A stretch of DNA of 64,000 nucleotides from Candidatus Zixiibacteriota bacterium (GTDB lineage: Bacteria > Zixibacteria > MSB-5A5 > GN15 > JACZUZ01). The position numbers were made by a program, and so were the translations under genes. Numbering within the stretch: position 1 is the first letter of the stretch; the number at the start of each line of letters is the position of its first letter. The notes below the pieces were generated by a model that had not been told where the DNA came from, did no database searches, and was given only the letters and a program-made list of their open reading frames with translations. The stretch is from positions 35,741 through 99,740 of the forward strand of contig JAJRPM010000009.1 in the NCBI GenBank assembly GCA_024280775.1, written 5' to 3'. Positions 27,099-36,018 of the stretch are shown here, piece by piece.

Positions 27099-27971
27099 AT
27101 GAATAAACCAAACTATTCCGCTACTTACTCTCGGATCCATCAAGGAATCCTATTGTTTGTCATTACTGCTATTCTAGCTGGTTGCGGGACCAAAGAAAGC
27201 GGCATCGCTCTCTCTCCAGAAGACTGGAAAATTCACAAAGCTGAGCCACTGACTTCGCTCGAAGACTACTACGCCAAGTACAGTTCATTGCCCAGGCGAG
27301 CGGATTTGATTGCCTGTGCGGCAGGAGGCCACATGGCAATGAACGGCGGAGGGACTGAGCCGGTTTCGGTATTCTTCTATCCGATGGACGACAAATGGGA
27401 TGTGAAGGACATACGCATTTTCGAAGCCGCCTCTATCGAAACTGACACTCTCGATTTTGCCAGCTTCCAGGAAAAACGCTGGCCGGCCGAGCCGGTTTTC
27501 AATGGCTATCTAAGGCGCTATGCAACCGGTTACAATGACAAAGAAACCTGGATGGTTATTACCTGCCTGACAAATGACACCCTACATACCTCCGGTATGA
27601 TTCATCTACGAGTCGCCACACAACCGACAGTCGTGGATATGGCCGGAATCACACTAACCGAAGACACAACCGGACTGAAATTCAGCTGGCCGGGCGCTTT
27701 GGATTCCAGTAGCGCTAAATCAGAGAGCCCGATTGATGCGATTTACTTTCAGGTAGTTTCAGATGACGCCATGAATTTGGTTTCAGGAACCTATACTAAC
27801 GAGCCGGTCTTCACTTTTTACGACACCAAAAATGTAGTTATCAACATTCACGACACCAATCCTCCGCCGAATTTGGATTCAGGAAAAAAATATGAATTTA
27901 TGGTAATGGCGGTCAGCCGTGATAATTGGGTAAATCGTATCCTCAAGAAGAAATTTGTGGCCCCGAAGTGA
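27099..27971 (+). CDS. lipoprotein of unknown function with possible fibronectin-like C-terminus
   Basis: A 290-residue protein. The signal peptide (ILLFVITAILAGC) ends in a good lipobox, so it is membrane-anchored. Residues 40-160 have no recognised family. Residues about 175-285 (LKFSWPGALDSSS, IDAIYFQVVSDD, KYEFMVMAVSRDNW) read like a fibronectin type III-like sandwich: a Trp in strand B and Tyr-x-Phe-x-Val-x-Ala before the last strand. That reading is inference. It stands alone, after the tRNA-Ser. Confidence 0.65.
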   Translation: MNKPNYSATYSRIHQGILLFVITAILAGCGTKESGIALSPEDWKIHKAEPLTSLEDYYAKYSSLPRRADLIACAAGGHMAMNGGGTEPVSVFFYPMDDKWDVKDIRIFEAASIETDTLDFASFQEKRWPAEPVFNGYLRRYATGYNDKETWMVITCLTNDTLHTSGMIHLRVATQPTVVDMAGITLTEDTTGLKFSWPGALDSSSAKSESPIDAIYFQVVSDDAMNLVSGTYTNEPVFTFYDTKNVVINIHDTNPPPNLDSGKKYEFMVMAVSRDNWVNRILKKKFVAPK

Positions 27972-28094
27972 ACTTGATAAAACAGAACTAGGGGGCGCCA
28001 CCTAACCTATTGTTAATCATCAACTAAGCAACAGGGAAACAGTGGGGAAAACCCATAAAAAAACCACCTTATTGGCGATAATTGGCGATTTTCC

Positions 28095-28123
28095 TTGCCA
28101 AAATGCCGATACTAGTGTAGTAT
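28095..28123 (+). promoter_or_regulatory. sigma-70-type promoter for the cold-shock gene
   Basis: TTGCCA at 28095-28100 and TAGTAT at 28118-28123 are separated by exactly 17 bases. Transcription would start near 28130, leaving a leader of roughly 100 bases before the cold-shock start codon. A second -10-like TATATA overlaps at 28121-28126. Confidence 0.55.
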
Positions 28124-28146
28124 ATACCATTATGTTGACGGAGGTT

Positions 28147-28203
28147 ATGATCATGTTGCGCAAATTGTTTAGCAGTTCATTGCGTTCTGTCTTTAGTTTT
28201 TAA
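28147..28203 (+). CDS. possible 18-residue leader peptide upstream of csp
   Basis: A short reading frame ([18 protein letters not shown]) is preceded by GGAGG two to three bases before ATG 28147, or better spaced from the in-frame ATG 28132 for a 23-residue version starting MLTEV. It ends at TAA 28201-28203, 28 bases before the cold-shock ATG, within the predicted transcript leader. The peptide is basic and hydrophobic. Whether it is translated, or only marks the structured cold-shock leader, is unknown. Confidence 0.35.
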   Translation: MIMLRKLFSSSLRSVFSF

Positions 28204-28231
28204 TTTTTTACCAGTAGTAAGGAGTCATTTC

Positions 28232-28441
28232 ATGGCAGAACGTGAAACAGGAACAGTAAAGTGGTTTAACGCGGACAAGGGATTTGGTTTCATCACCCGC
28301 GAGGGCGGCGATGATGTATTCGTACATCACAATGCTATCACCGGTGACGGCTATAAGTCTCTTGACGAAGGCCAGAAGGTTGAATTCGAAGTCGGCGAGA
28401 CCGAAAAAGGATTGCAGGCCCGCGAAGTTACTGTTGTCTAA
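28232..28441 (+). CDS. csp: cold-shock protein (CspA family)
   Basis: A 69-residue single OB-fold protein. [15 protein letters not shown] is RNP1 (KGFGFI) and [10 protein letters not shown] is RNP2 (VFVHH), both nucleic-acid-binding surfaces. The length matches CspA exactly. AAGGAG lies 8 bases before the ATG. It has its own promoter, a leader of about 100 bases and its own terminator, typical of cold-shock RNA chaperone genes controlled through their 5' leader. Confidence 0.95.
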   Translation: MAERETGTVKWFNADKGFGFITREGGDDVFVHHNAITGDGYKSLDEGQKVEFEVGETEKGLQAREVTVV

Positions 28442-28528
28442 CTTAGCTGAAAATTTTAAGGAATCTCGTAGCTGACTGGAAGCATACAGAAGCAACGAAG
28501 ATTTCTAAGAAGATTTCTAAATAGGCAG

Positions 28529-28562
28529 GAGCGGTCTCATTTTTTGAGGCCGCTCTTTTTTT
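28529..28562 (+). terminator. Rho-independent terminator of csp
   Basis: A perfect 11-bp stem (GAGCGGTCTCA / TGAGGCCGCTC with a G-U pair) with a T5 loop, followed by seven T residues. Confidence 0.9.
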
Positions 28563-28638
28563 GTGTCTTGAATCTACCATGGTACTGTATAAGGATTGGT
28601 ATTGGTGAGAAAAAACACTTTTCCGCGGAGATATTAGC

Positions 28639-30063
28639 ATGTTTTTCAAACAGATTTTTGAACCGAAACTCGCGCAATACGCATATTTGCTTGGTGATAG
28701 CCAAACCGGTGAGGCGTTGATTGTCGATCCGCAACGGGACATTCAACGCTATATCAACATCGCCATAGAAAACAATTTACGTATTACTGGAGCGGCGGAA
28801 ACGCATATTCACGCCGACTATCTTTCGGGCTTGCGTGAATTCGCTGAATCAGGCGTTCGGGTCTATGCTTCCGATGAGGGCGGCTTTGACTGGCAATATG
28901 AATGGCTCAAGGGAAGCGCCTATGATTACGTCTTGCTCAAAGACGGTGATGAATTTTCGCTTGGGGCTCTTAAGTTGAAAGTTTTTCACACCCCGGGACA
29001 CACGCCGGAGCATTTGATTTATGTTGTTACTGATAAAGATGGCAATAGTGTTCTGGCCGGTGATTTTGTTTTTGTAGGAGATGTGGGGCGTCCGGATCTG
29101 TTGGAGACAGCCGCCGGTGTTGTTGGCGCAAGAGATATTGGCGCCGAGCAAATGTTTGACTCTCTGAAAATCTTCAAGGATTTCCCCGGGGATTGGAGCC
29201 TTTGGCCCGGTCACGGAGCCGGTAGCGCCTGCGGCAAAGCCCTCGGAGCTGAACCGTATTCAACTGTAGCCAGAGAGTTGCGCTCTAACCCGGCATTGCT
29301 CGCCTCCAATAAGCTACAGGAATTCAAAGACTACATTCTCGCCGACCAACCCGAACCGCCTTTGTATTTTGCGCGTATGAAACGTGACAATCGTATTGGT
29401 CCTCCTGTGTTGGGAAGCCTTCCAAAACCTGAGTTGGTTTCAGTTGACACACTTACCTCTTTGGACAGCAAAGATGACCATGTGATTCTTGATACCCGAA
29501 ACTGGGAAGATTTCCGGGAAGGTCATATCAAAGGCGCGCTCTTCACACCTATGGACAGTTCTTTCAATACAATTGCTGGATGTTATGTCAGTGAGAATGA
29601 AAGTATCTACCTGCTTGTTGATCCAAGTGAGTTAAACGAAGCTGTAACAGATTTGATTCGTATTGGTCTCGACAATGTAGTTGGATACTGCACACCTGCT
29701 ATGCTAGCAGATGCTGTTGAAACCGGATTAGAGTTGGAACAGACAGGACAAATATCTATTGATGAGTATGAAACTCTACGCAAGCAAGGCAGCGCTTTTG
29801 CCTTGGATGTTCGTCGCGCAGAAGAGCTGATAAATGTCGGTCGAATCCCGGGAACTCACAATATCTCCCATACACGTTTACTAGCAAAACTTGATGAACT
29901 ACCCAGAGATAAAACTATTCTAGTTAGCTGTCGCTCGGGAATTCGTTCCAGTTATGCTTGCGCTCTCTTGAATAGTAGCGGCTTTGAGGCCGTGAATGTT
30001 GCTGGTGGTTACTTGAGTTGGCTTGAAAGTCAGCCAGCCCGAACCTCAACTTCGACGAAATAA
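28639..30063 (+). CDS. MBL-fold / rhodanese protein (persulfide dioxygenase-like)
   Basis: A 474-residue protein. Residues 1-230 are a metallo-beta-lactamase fold of the ETHE1/persulfide dioxygenase-like type: THIHADYLSG, HTPGHTPEH, GDFVFVGDVGRPDLL and a late GHG. These bind iron or zinc. Two rhodanese domains follow. The first (about 265-350) has no cysteine at the active loop, while the second (about 360-465) has CRSGIRS with the catalytic Cys. The family oxidises or transfers glutathione/protein persulfide sulfur in sulfide detoxification. A weak terminator and its own ATG with a GGAG-like site suggest an independent unit. Confidence 0.88.
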   Translation: MFFKQIFEPKLAQYAYLLGDSQTGEALIVDPQRDIQRYINIAIENNLRITGAAETHIHADYLSGLREFAESGVRVYASDEGGFDWQYEWLKGSAYDYVLLKDGDEFSLGALKLKVFHTPGHTPEHLIYVVTDKDGNSVLAGDFVFVGDVGRPDLLETAAGVVGARDIGAEQMFDSLKIFKDFPGDWSLWPGHGAGSACGKALGAEPYSTVARELRSNPALLASNKLQEFKDYILADQPEPPLYFARMKRDNRIGPPVLGSLPKPELVSVDTLTSLDSKDDHVILDTRNWEDFREGHIKGALFTPMDSSFNTIAGCYVSENESIYLLVDPSELNEAVTDLIRIGLDNVVGYCTPAMLADAVETGLELEQTGQISIDEYETLRKQGSAFALDVRRAEELINVGRIPGTHNISHTRLLAKLDELPRDKTILVSCRSGIRSSYACALLNSSGFEAVNVAGGYLSWLESQPARTSTSTK

Positions 30064-30105
30064 GCGCCAAGCCTAAGAATCCGGGCTGGTTCCTTTCGAT
30101 AGGTT

Positions 30106-32205
30106 TTAGAGAGTAAACTCTCCAACAATACATTGCAGTTTTTCGGCCTGCTTGCTGAGGTCTTCTGCGGCCTTGGCGGACATTTCTGTTCCTCCGGCAG
30201 TTTCTGCGGCCATCGAGGATATTCTTTCGATACCTCTTGAGATTTCCTCTGAAGCTGCGGACTGCTGTTCGGTGGCAGTGGCGATTTGCTGAATCATATC
30301 CATTACTTGCTGAGAAACTGTTACTATTTCATCAAGACTGTTTCCAGCTTTTTCTGCCAGCTCTCGACCACTCTGGACTTCGGTAATCCCGGATTCCATG
30401 GAGCTTGCCGCTTCACCAGTTTCTCTTTGGATAGTTTTTATCATGCCGAAAATTTCTTGCGTGGCTGTCCCGGTGCGATCAGCTAGCTTTCGAACTTCAT
30501 CAGCAACTACAGCAAATCCGCGACCCTGTTCACCGGCTCTGGCGGCTTCAATAGCGGCATTTAGCGCCAGCAAATTGGTTTGATCGGCGATTCCATCGAT
30601 AACATCGATAATCTCACCAATCTTCTTGGCTGAATCTGTCAGTTTATTCACCGAGCCCGCCGAGTCTTGTACGACTTTTGCAATGTTACTCATACCTTGA
30701 GTAGTTTCATTGACGATTGCTCCGCCGTTGGCCGCAGTATCTGAAGCTAGACGTGACGCCTCGGAAGCATTTTCTGCATTTTTCGAGGCCTCTAGTATTG
30801 TAGCGGTCATTTCCTCTACCGCAGTAGAAATCTGTCCAACTTCATTGGATTGGTTGCGAGATGTGTGTGATATTTGTTCCGAAGATGATGCAATTTCGGT
30901 TGCCGCAGAGGCTAGTTCAGTTACCAGGCCTCCAAGCGTTGTGATAGTCTTGCGCAATTGAGTTTGCATCGCCCCGGCGGCTTTTTCAAGCGCGCCCTTT
31001 GAGCGAAGAGTGCTTGAAATTGAACGAGAGAGATCTCCTATCTCATCTCTAGAAGTGTCTTCTACAATCTCGATCCTCGATTCTATAACATCATGAGACA
31101 GGTCATTATTGGCAATAGCGTCCATCACCACCACAAATTGTTCAAACTCGGCGGTCATTTCCTCGGTTTGCTCAACACTTTTTTTCAAAGCTCCGGTAAT
31201 ACGGCGGATAATGACAAAAGTCAGGAACCCTGTAATCAGCAAAGAGAGGATAATAGTTACAAGCGACACTGTTAATGCCGAAGTTGCCTGACTCTTTTTT
31301 TCTAAGGCAGAGGCGACAAAATCCTCTGCAAGCATGTTCTCAACATCCTTGAGAAGATTGATCTTGGTAGTAATGGTCTGAAACCACACTGTTGCATCAA
31401 CGCCGAATTGTCCTTTGCTTGAATTTACATCAGCAATACTTCGCATCTTGTCCACTTCGTCAACTGCATTGTTCTTCATTTTGCTGTGATAGAATTGACG
31501 CTCTTCCTGAGTTGCCTTGGGTAAAAATTCCCTAAAATAGGTGTCCTGCTCTGTTACAAGTGACACAAATTTCTTATACGTCCCAGGTCCAAACTTATCA
31601 GCGGCAAAGGCCCCAGATAGAACCGCTCTTTCTACTCCAGCGCGCTCTTTACCTCGCATGAATGTTACATAAGCCAGCGCCCTCCAAGTCAGGTCAACAT
31701 CACGACTCACCTTAGCCATATGAGCTACTGCGTTGAGCAAAGATGTATTGATACTTGTGAAATATGAAATGGCGTCTTTCGTGGCTATACTCTGTGAGCT
31801 GACAGAGCGCCTTGTGCCACCAAGGTTCTTCAATATCCCATTGGCGTCTTGTGTGGCTCGAATAAATTCTCGCGGCAAATCGTAATTGGATAATCCTTGT
31901 TCCGCTTCTTGCAGTTCTTTCGCACGCTTGTCCACTACCTTGCGTTGCACGAGTATTTCAGCGCTGAAGTTTTTACCTTCACTACCCAGAAACCCAGCTG
32001 TCATTCCGCGTTCTTTCTGAACTTCATGAACCAGCGCCCCTGCCTTAGAGGCCCAATTTGATAGACCTTCAAGAGTTGCCATTTCGTTCGCAGTGCGACT
32101 GTTGATGCGATACTCACCTACCGCAAAGTAGAGCGCGACGGCCAATGGAAGAAGGGCAAGTATTAACAACTTGTCGCGGATTCTAAGGTTGTTTAAGAGT
32201 TTCAT
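30106..32205 (-). CDS. methyl-accepting chemotaxis protein with NIT sensor domain
   Basis: A 699-residue chemoreceptor. The first transmembrane helix ([17 protein letters not shown]) precedes a periplasmic all-helical domain with [14 protein letters not shown], the signature of the nitrate/nitrite-sensing NIT fold. A second membrane helix lies at about residues 315-340 ([21 protein letters not shown]), quoted in part here as [19 protein letters not shown] follows, then the signalling domain with the hairpin tip [23 protein letters not shown] 32205 is chosen because GGAG sits 6 bases before it. No che genes are nearby, so it is an orphan receptor. Confidence 0.9.
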   Translation of the reverse strand: MKLLNNLRIRDKLLILALLPLAVALYFAVGEYRINSRTANEMATLEGLSNWASKAGALVHEVQKERGMTAGFLGSEGKNFSAEILVQRKVVDKRAKELQEAEQGLSNYDLPREFIRATQDANGILKNLGGTRRSVSSQSIATKDAISYFTSINTSLLNAVAHMAKVSRDVDLTWRALAYVTFMRGKERAGVERAVLSGAFAADKFGPGTYKKFVSLVTEQDTYFREFLPKATQEERQFYHSKMKNNAVDEVDKMRSIADVNSSKGQFGVDATVWFQTITTKINLLKDVENMLAEDFVASALEKKSQATSALTVSLVTIILSLLITGFLTFVIIRRITGALKKSVEQTEEMTAEFEQFVVVMDAIANNDLSHDVIESRIEIVEDTSRDEIGDLSRSISSTLRSKGALEKAAGAMQTQLRKTITTLGGLVTELASAATEIASSSEQISHTSRNQSNEVGQISTAVEEMTATILEASKNAENASEASRLASDTAANGGAIVNETTQGMSNIAKVVQDSAGSVNKLTDSAKKIGEIIDVIDGIADQTNLLALNAAIEAARAGEQGRGFAVVADEVRKLADRTGTATQEIFGMIKTIQRETGEAASSMESGITEVQSGRELAEKAGNSLDEIVTVSQQVMDMIQQIATATEQQSAASEEISRGIERISSMAAETAGGTEMSAKAAEDLSKQAEKLQCIVGEFTL

Positions 32206-32669
32206 TTTGTTCTCCAATTCTTTCGTCCAATGCAGTAGATTATTTCTATTTCCAAAACCGATGCTAGTTGTCCCATGGACTGGGATTTGTTGACCGCTAA
32301 ATCAATAAAAGGATGTCGGAGAAGTGTGTCGCAAGGTGACCGATTATTGTATTCTTTTGCTCCTTACCTTGTATATCGGTGTTTATGAACCGGATTGAGC
32401 ATATCAAAAAGGAATTCATCAAAAGTTCAAAAGGCGCTCAAGCGGCATCGATTCAAAGAGAAACCTGATCTCCAGGTTGCAACCGAGTTTCCAAATTCAA
32501 ACGGCAGGATCTATGAATAGGAGGGGTTGAGCCCCGATTGAGACAATTGACGCTTGACTCAACTTGTTCAGAGTGTATATAGGGTATGATGTTTGATTCG
32601 TTGAGTAACTATAGCTCCAGCTAACTACTTACTCTGCTTGAGAAACCATAGCCACGAGGATTTTCACAG
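32206..32669. other. 460-bp divergent intergenic region
   Basis: Between the chemoreceptor and the Rrf2 regulator, both transcribed outward. No gene or clear repeat is seen. It must hold both promoters; no convincing pair of -35/-10 boxes or Rrf2-type dyad was identified by eye. Confidence 0.4.
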
Positions 32670-33116
32670 ATGATATTTTCACCGACCAGTCAATATGCGC
32701 TCAGAGCGTTGATCTATCTTGCCACTCATGAAGATTCAGGTCCGATTCTAGGGCGTACAATTGCAGAGTCCGAAAAAATCCCCAAGCAATTCCTCTCCAA
32801 GATTCTTCATAACCTGCGCAACAAGGGATTGATTCGCTCAACCATGGGCCCTGGTGGTGGCTATCAACTCGCGCGCGCCGCAAGTGAAATATCAGTAATG
32901 CAAGTTGTAGTGGCAGTAGAGGGACCACTGAATCTCGAGGATGCTTGTGTCTTGGGACTGGACAAATGCAATGACAAAGAGCATTGCGCCTTGCACGATC
33001 AATGGAAAACCTTCAAAGAGCGCTTTGTTTCTAAAATTGCGACAATGACACTCGACCAGGCCGGGCTAGTGCTGATTCGCAAACGCAAGATAGCCGTAAA
33101 AAAACGCAAAAAGTGA
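32670..33116 (+). CDS. Rrf2 family transcriptional regulator
   Basis: A 148-residue regulator starting MIFSPTSQYALRALIYLA, the family hallmark, with the winged helix including FLSKILHNLRNKGLI and GPGGGYQLAR. Three cysteines (DACVLG, DKCND, EHCAL) are spaced as in members that bind an Fe-S cluster (IscR/NsrR type), so it may sense iron-sulfur status, NO or redox state. A Lys/Arg-rich tail ends the protein. The target is not evident; the neighbouring FMN-binding protein gene faces it. Confidence 0.9.
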   Translation: MIFSPTSQYALRALIYLATHEDSGPILGRTIAESEKIPKQFLSKILHNLRNKGLIRSTMGPGGGYQLARAASEISVMQVVVAVEGPLNLEDACVLGLDKCNDKEHCALHDQWKTFKERFVSKIATMTLDQAGLVLIRKRKIAVKKRKK

Positions 33117-33139
33117 TTGGCGACACGGAGTGATTCTAC

Positions 33140-33712
33140 TTAACTCTTTGAACCAAAACAGAAAGCGCCGGGAAAGTCAGGCTCCGCCTCTTTCTTCTTA
33201 GCAGTCCAGGATTCAATCTCAATTCTAAATACCGTTATCTCCCGGATTTCTTTTTCAGTAATCGGGTGGTAATCTTTGCCGGATTCCAAATGCGGGAAGT
33301 GCTTTTTGATATACCGGCTCATCTTATCTATGGCCAAGCGCATATCACTAAGAACACTCGCTTTTCCATAGACGATTACACTGGAGTATTCAACGCTCAT
33401 TTCACGCGCCGTATCAGCCGGAAGTAATCTACCCATCTCAGCTACTGTAAAGCAAACCCTTGGATTTTTCTCTATAACACTCCGCAAATGTCCGTTCTTG
33501 GCCGTGTGCATATAAATAGCATTGGAATCTTCGTCATAATAGAAAGTGTTATGCGTGACAAATGGCTGTGACTCCAGCGCCGTCGCCATAATCCCCAATG
33601 GCGCTATTGTAAGAAATTTCCTAATCCATTTATCGTCACTAACCTCTCTGTCTGCGCGGCGCATACAGGGCGGAATTTTCTGTTCACTGTTTTCTGTTGA
33701 TTCGTTTTTCAT
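33140..33712 (-). CDS. pyridoxamine 5'-phosphate oxidase-like FMN-binding protein
   Basis: A 190-residue split-barrel protein. MRRADREVSDD and the following FLTIAPLGIMAT, YYDEDSNAIYMHTAKNGHL and NPRVCFTVAEMGR segments match the NimA/PNPOx-like family of flavin-binding proteins. The YGKASVL strand and the WTAKKK end are also usual. These proteins reduce nitro compounds or serve unknown roles. It may be co-transcribed with the EamA transporter upstream (13 bases apart). Confidence 0.82.
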   Translation of the reverse strand: MKNESTENSEQKIPPCMRRADREVSDDKWIRKFLTIAPLGIMATALESQPFVTHNTFYYDEDSNAIYMHTAKNGHLRSVIEKNPRVCFTVAEMGRLLPADTAREMSVEYSSVIVYGKASVLSDMRLAIDKMSRYIKKHFPHLESGKDYHPITEKEIREITVFRIEIESWTAKKKEAEPDFPGAFCFGSKS

Positions 33713-33725
33713 CTCTCACCTCCAG

Positions 33726-34676
33726 CTAATCACATTCCAGCGAGACACATGCTTCATCGGGCCGCTGAACCTTCTGCGGCGTCTTCTTGGAGCTTACAAT
33801 TATTATTACTGCGGTGACTATCACCAACGAACAACCGAAAGTCCAAAGTGTAAATGGCTCGGAAGCAACCACAGTCCCCAGAACCAAAGCCAGAACCGGA
33901 TTCACATAGGCGTAAGTTGCTACCTTCGCCGGTGTCGAAGCTTTGAGCAACCAAATATAGACACCAAATGCGAACGAGCCTATGGTCGTCAGGAAAACGA
34001 ATCCGATTATCGATTCAAGTGAGACATTCGAGACAGAGAAACCGTTGAATTCACCGCTGACTCCAGAGAGAACCAATAGTACAGCGCCCCCTACCAGCAT
34101 TTGCATCCCAACTCCAAGGATTTGTGACTTCGGCGCTGAGGCATGCCTGGAATAGATAGAGCCAGTAGCCCAAGACATAGTTGCAAAAACCAGCACAAGC
34201 CCTCCAATTGGGTCTATTACACGAGTAGCGGAAATCTCAAACGGATTTATCAGTAACAACATACCGGCAAACCCGATTGCCAGCCCGATCGACGTTACCC
34301 CGCTGGGCTTAGAGCCACCCGGTCGAATCCAGTCAGCCAACACTATCCAAAGCGGAACCATCGCCACCAACAGCGCCGTTAACCCGGAGGGCACAATTTG
34401 TTCAGCCCAGCTAACTCCCCCATTGCCACCGACAATCAGCCCCATGCCAATTAGCGCCGCAGGGAGCCAGTGTTTCTTCTGCGGACTTTCAGCGCCACGG
34501 AATTTCGCCCAGGCGTAAAACATGACCCCGCCCAAAAGGAACCTCACACCAGCAGACATAAAAGGCGGAATAGTCTCCACCACATAGCGAATAGCCAAAT
34601 AAGTCGAACTCCACACTAAATAGATAGTGACATATCCCAGAATTATCTGGGTTTTGGTGGCTTTGATTTCTGTCAT
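33726..34676 (-). CDS. EamA/DMT family transporter (YedA-like)
   Basis: A 316-residue inner-membrane protein with ten predicted helices made of two EamA repeats. Family motifs include VWSSTYLAIRYVVETIPPF, in part (WSSTYLAIRYV), near the N-terminus, GGNGGVSWAEQIVPSG in the first repeat and ATYAYVNPVLALVLG in the second. Relatives export amino acids or drugs. Its ATG overlaps the stop of an Lrp/AsnC regulator by 4 bases, so the exporter is probably controlled by that regulator in response to an amino acid. Confidence 0.9.
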   Translation of the reverse strand: MTEIKATKTQIILGYVTIYLVWSSTYLAIRYVVETIPPFMSAGVRFLLGGVMFYAWAKFRGAESPQKKHWLPAALIGMGLIVGGNGGVSWAEQIVPSGLTALLVAMVPLWIVLADWIRPGGSKPSGVTSIGLAIGFAGMLLLINPFEISATRVIDPIGGLVLVFATMSWATGSIYSRHASAPKSQILGVGMQMLVGGAVLLVLSGVSGEFNGFSVSNVSLESIIGFVFLTTIGSFAFGVYIWLLKASTPAKVATYAYVNPVLALVLGTVVASEPFTLWTFGCSLVIVTAVIIIVSSKKTPQKVQRPDEACVSLECD

Positions 34677-35176
34677 GCTGACTGTCCGTTTCCGCTTTGG
34701 CGACGGTTTTCTTTGACTGTGCAGTCCTCTAGCGGAATCGCGCAGGTTTCTTTGAATGACTGCATGACAATAGTAGTCCGGGTGGAAGTAACTGACTCAA
34801 TAGCTCCAATTTTGTCTCGAAGCACAACGCTAAGTGATTCGGTGTTCTTGGTGCGCACTTTTACCAAATAGCAATCCTCACCAGCGACATTGAAAACTTC
34901 CTGAGCTTCAGGAATACGAGCCAGTTCGATTCCCGCATCGCCAACTCCGGGAAGCTCGTCGGTGCGCACATGAATGAACGCCACCAAACCGTGTTCCAAT
35001 ACATCAGTATTCAAACGAGCCTCAATCTTCCGAATCACACCTCGCTCTTTGAGCTTTTTCAATCGCTCAGAAGTAGCCGAGGGGGCCAGCTCCACCCGGG
35101 CCGCAATCTCCTTATTCGACATCCGGCCATCCTCCTGGAGGGCCAATAGTATTTGCAAATCTGTCTTATCTATCAT
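34673..35176 (-). CDS. Lrp/AsnC family transcriptional regulator
   Basis: A 167-residue regulator: N-terminal helix-turn-helix (DLQILLALQEDGRMSNKEIA, then SATSERLKKLKERGVI) and a C-terminal RAM ligand-binding domain (VAFIHVRTDE, VAGEDCYLVKVR). It ends in a 20-residue hydrophilic tail. It overlaps the EamA exporter start by 4 bases (ATGA), a pair known for amino-acid-responsive export. Such regulators usually act on their own divergent upstream region. Confidence 0.9.
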   Translation of the reverse strand: MIDKTDLQILLALQEDGRMSNKEIAARVELAPSATSERLKKLKERGVIRKIEARLNTDVLEHGLVAFIHVRTDELPGVGDAGIELARIPEAQEVFNVAGEDCYLVKVRTKNTESLSVVLRDKIGAIESVTSTRTTIVMQSFKETCAIPLEDCTVKENRRQSGNGQSA

Positions 35177-35516
35177 ATCACCGTTTTCCTTTCAAGCCCC
35201 ACAATAGGATTATATTTGTAATAAGTCAAGAGAATACGAATAAAATCATGTAGTTGTGGCATATTGAGTAATATAATGCTAATTGTCGTTGTCTTATACG
35301 ACCTGAATATAGTAAGTGAGTGTGGCGATTTGAGTTAGGCAGGCGCCTGGCGACCCGATACTCAGGGCGCTCTATTCTCCCGAAACAATCCAACTGTGTC
35401 ACATTCTGCGGTCAGGTTCTTGCAACACAGGGAATGATGGATGATATTTGTTCTGAAGAAACAGAGTTTCAAGGAAGCAAGGCGCTTCGAACTTTTGTCA
35501 TTAAGGAGAGTTGACT
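35177..35516. other. 340-bp divergent AT-rich region
   Basis: Lies between the Lrp-type regulator and the VOC protein. It is AT-rich around 35205-35310 with runs such as AATATAATGC, as expected for an Lrp-type binding region. No gene is supported. Confidence 0.4.
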
Positions 35517-35915
35517 ATGGGCAGTGACCCGGCGACAAATAGCGGTGAGTCAAATGTAGTTAATTGGTTTGAGATTCCAGTTAGTGACATGGATCGCGCA
35601 ATCGCGTTCTACCAAACGGTGTTCGCCAAAGAGCTAACCAAAATGGAAGTATCCGGCGAGGGCCTGGCGATGTTTCCCTACAATCCCGGTAACCCGAATG
35701 CAACAGGGGCGTTGATAAAATCCGCAAACGAACAACCAAGCGCCATCGGAACGATGGTCTACTTCACCTGCGCCGATCTAAGCGCTGAGCTATCACGAGT
35801 AGAGTCCTCCGGCGGCAAAATCCTAAAAGAAAAAACCTCAATCGGCGAACACGGATTCATAGCCCACTTCCAAGACCCCGAAGGCAACAAAGCAGGAATG
35901 CATTCGATGGTTTGA
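35517..35915 (+). CDS. VOC (glyoxalase/bleomycin resistance) family protein
   Basis: A 132-residue protein with two beta-alpha-beta-beta-beta units: NWFEIPVSDMDRAIAFYQTVF and, later, GEHGFIAHFQDPEGNKAGMHS (each quoted in part: FEIPVSDMDRAIAFY and HFQDPEGNKAGMHS). ATG 35517 has AAGGAG about 9 bases upstream. Resembles bacterial YdcJ/PhnB-like VOC proteins of unknown substrate that dimerise around a metal. Confidence 0.88.
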   Translation: MGSDPATNSGESNVVNWFEIPVSDMDRAIAFYQTVFAKELTKMEVSGEGLAMFPYNPGNPNATGALIKSANEQPSAIGTMVYFTCADLSAELSRVESSGGKILKEKTSIGEHGFIAHFQDPEGNKAGMHSMV

Positions 35916-36018
35916 TACATGGGCTGATAGATTTGCAGTTTTGCCAGTATGAGGTGTATTATGATTCAGTTCGCTTTGTCGCAACTAACATCAATAAGAC
36001 ATAACTAGGATTATCCTC

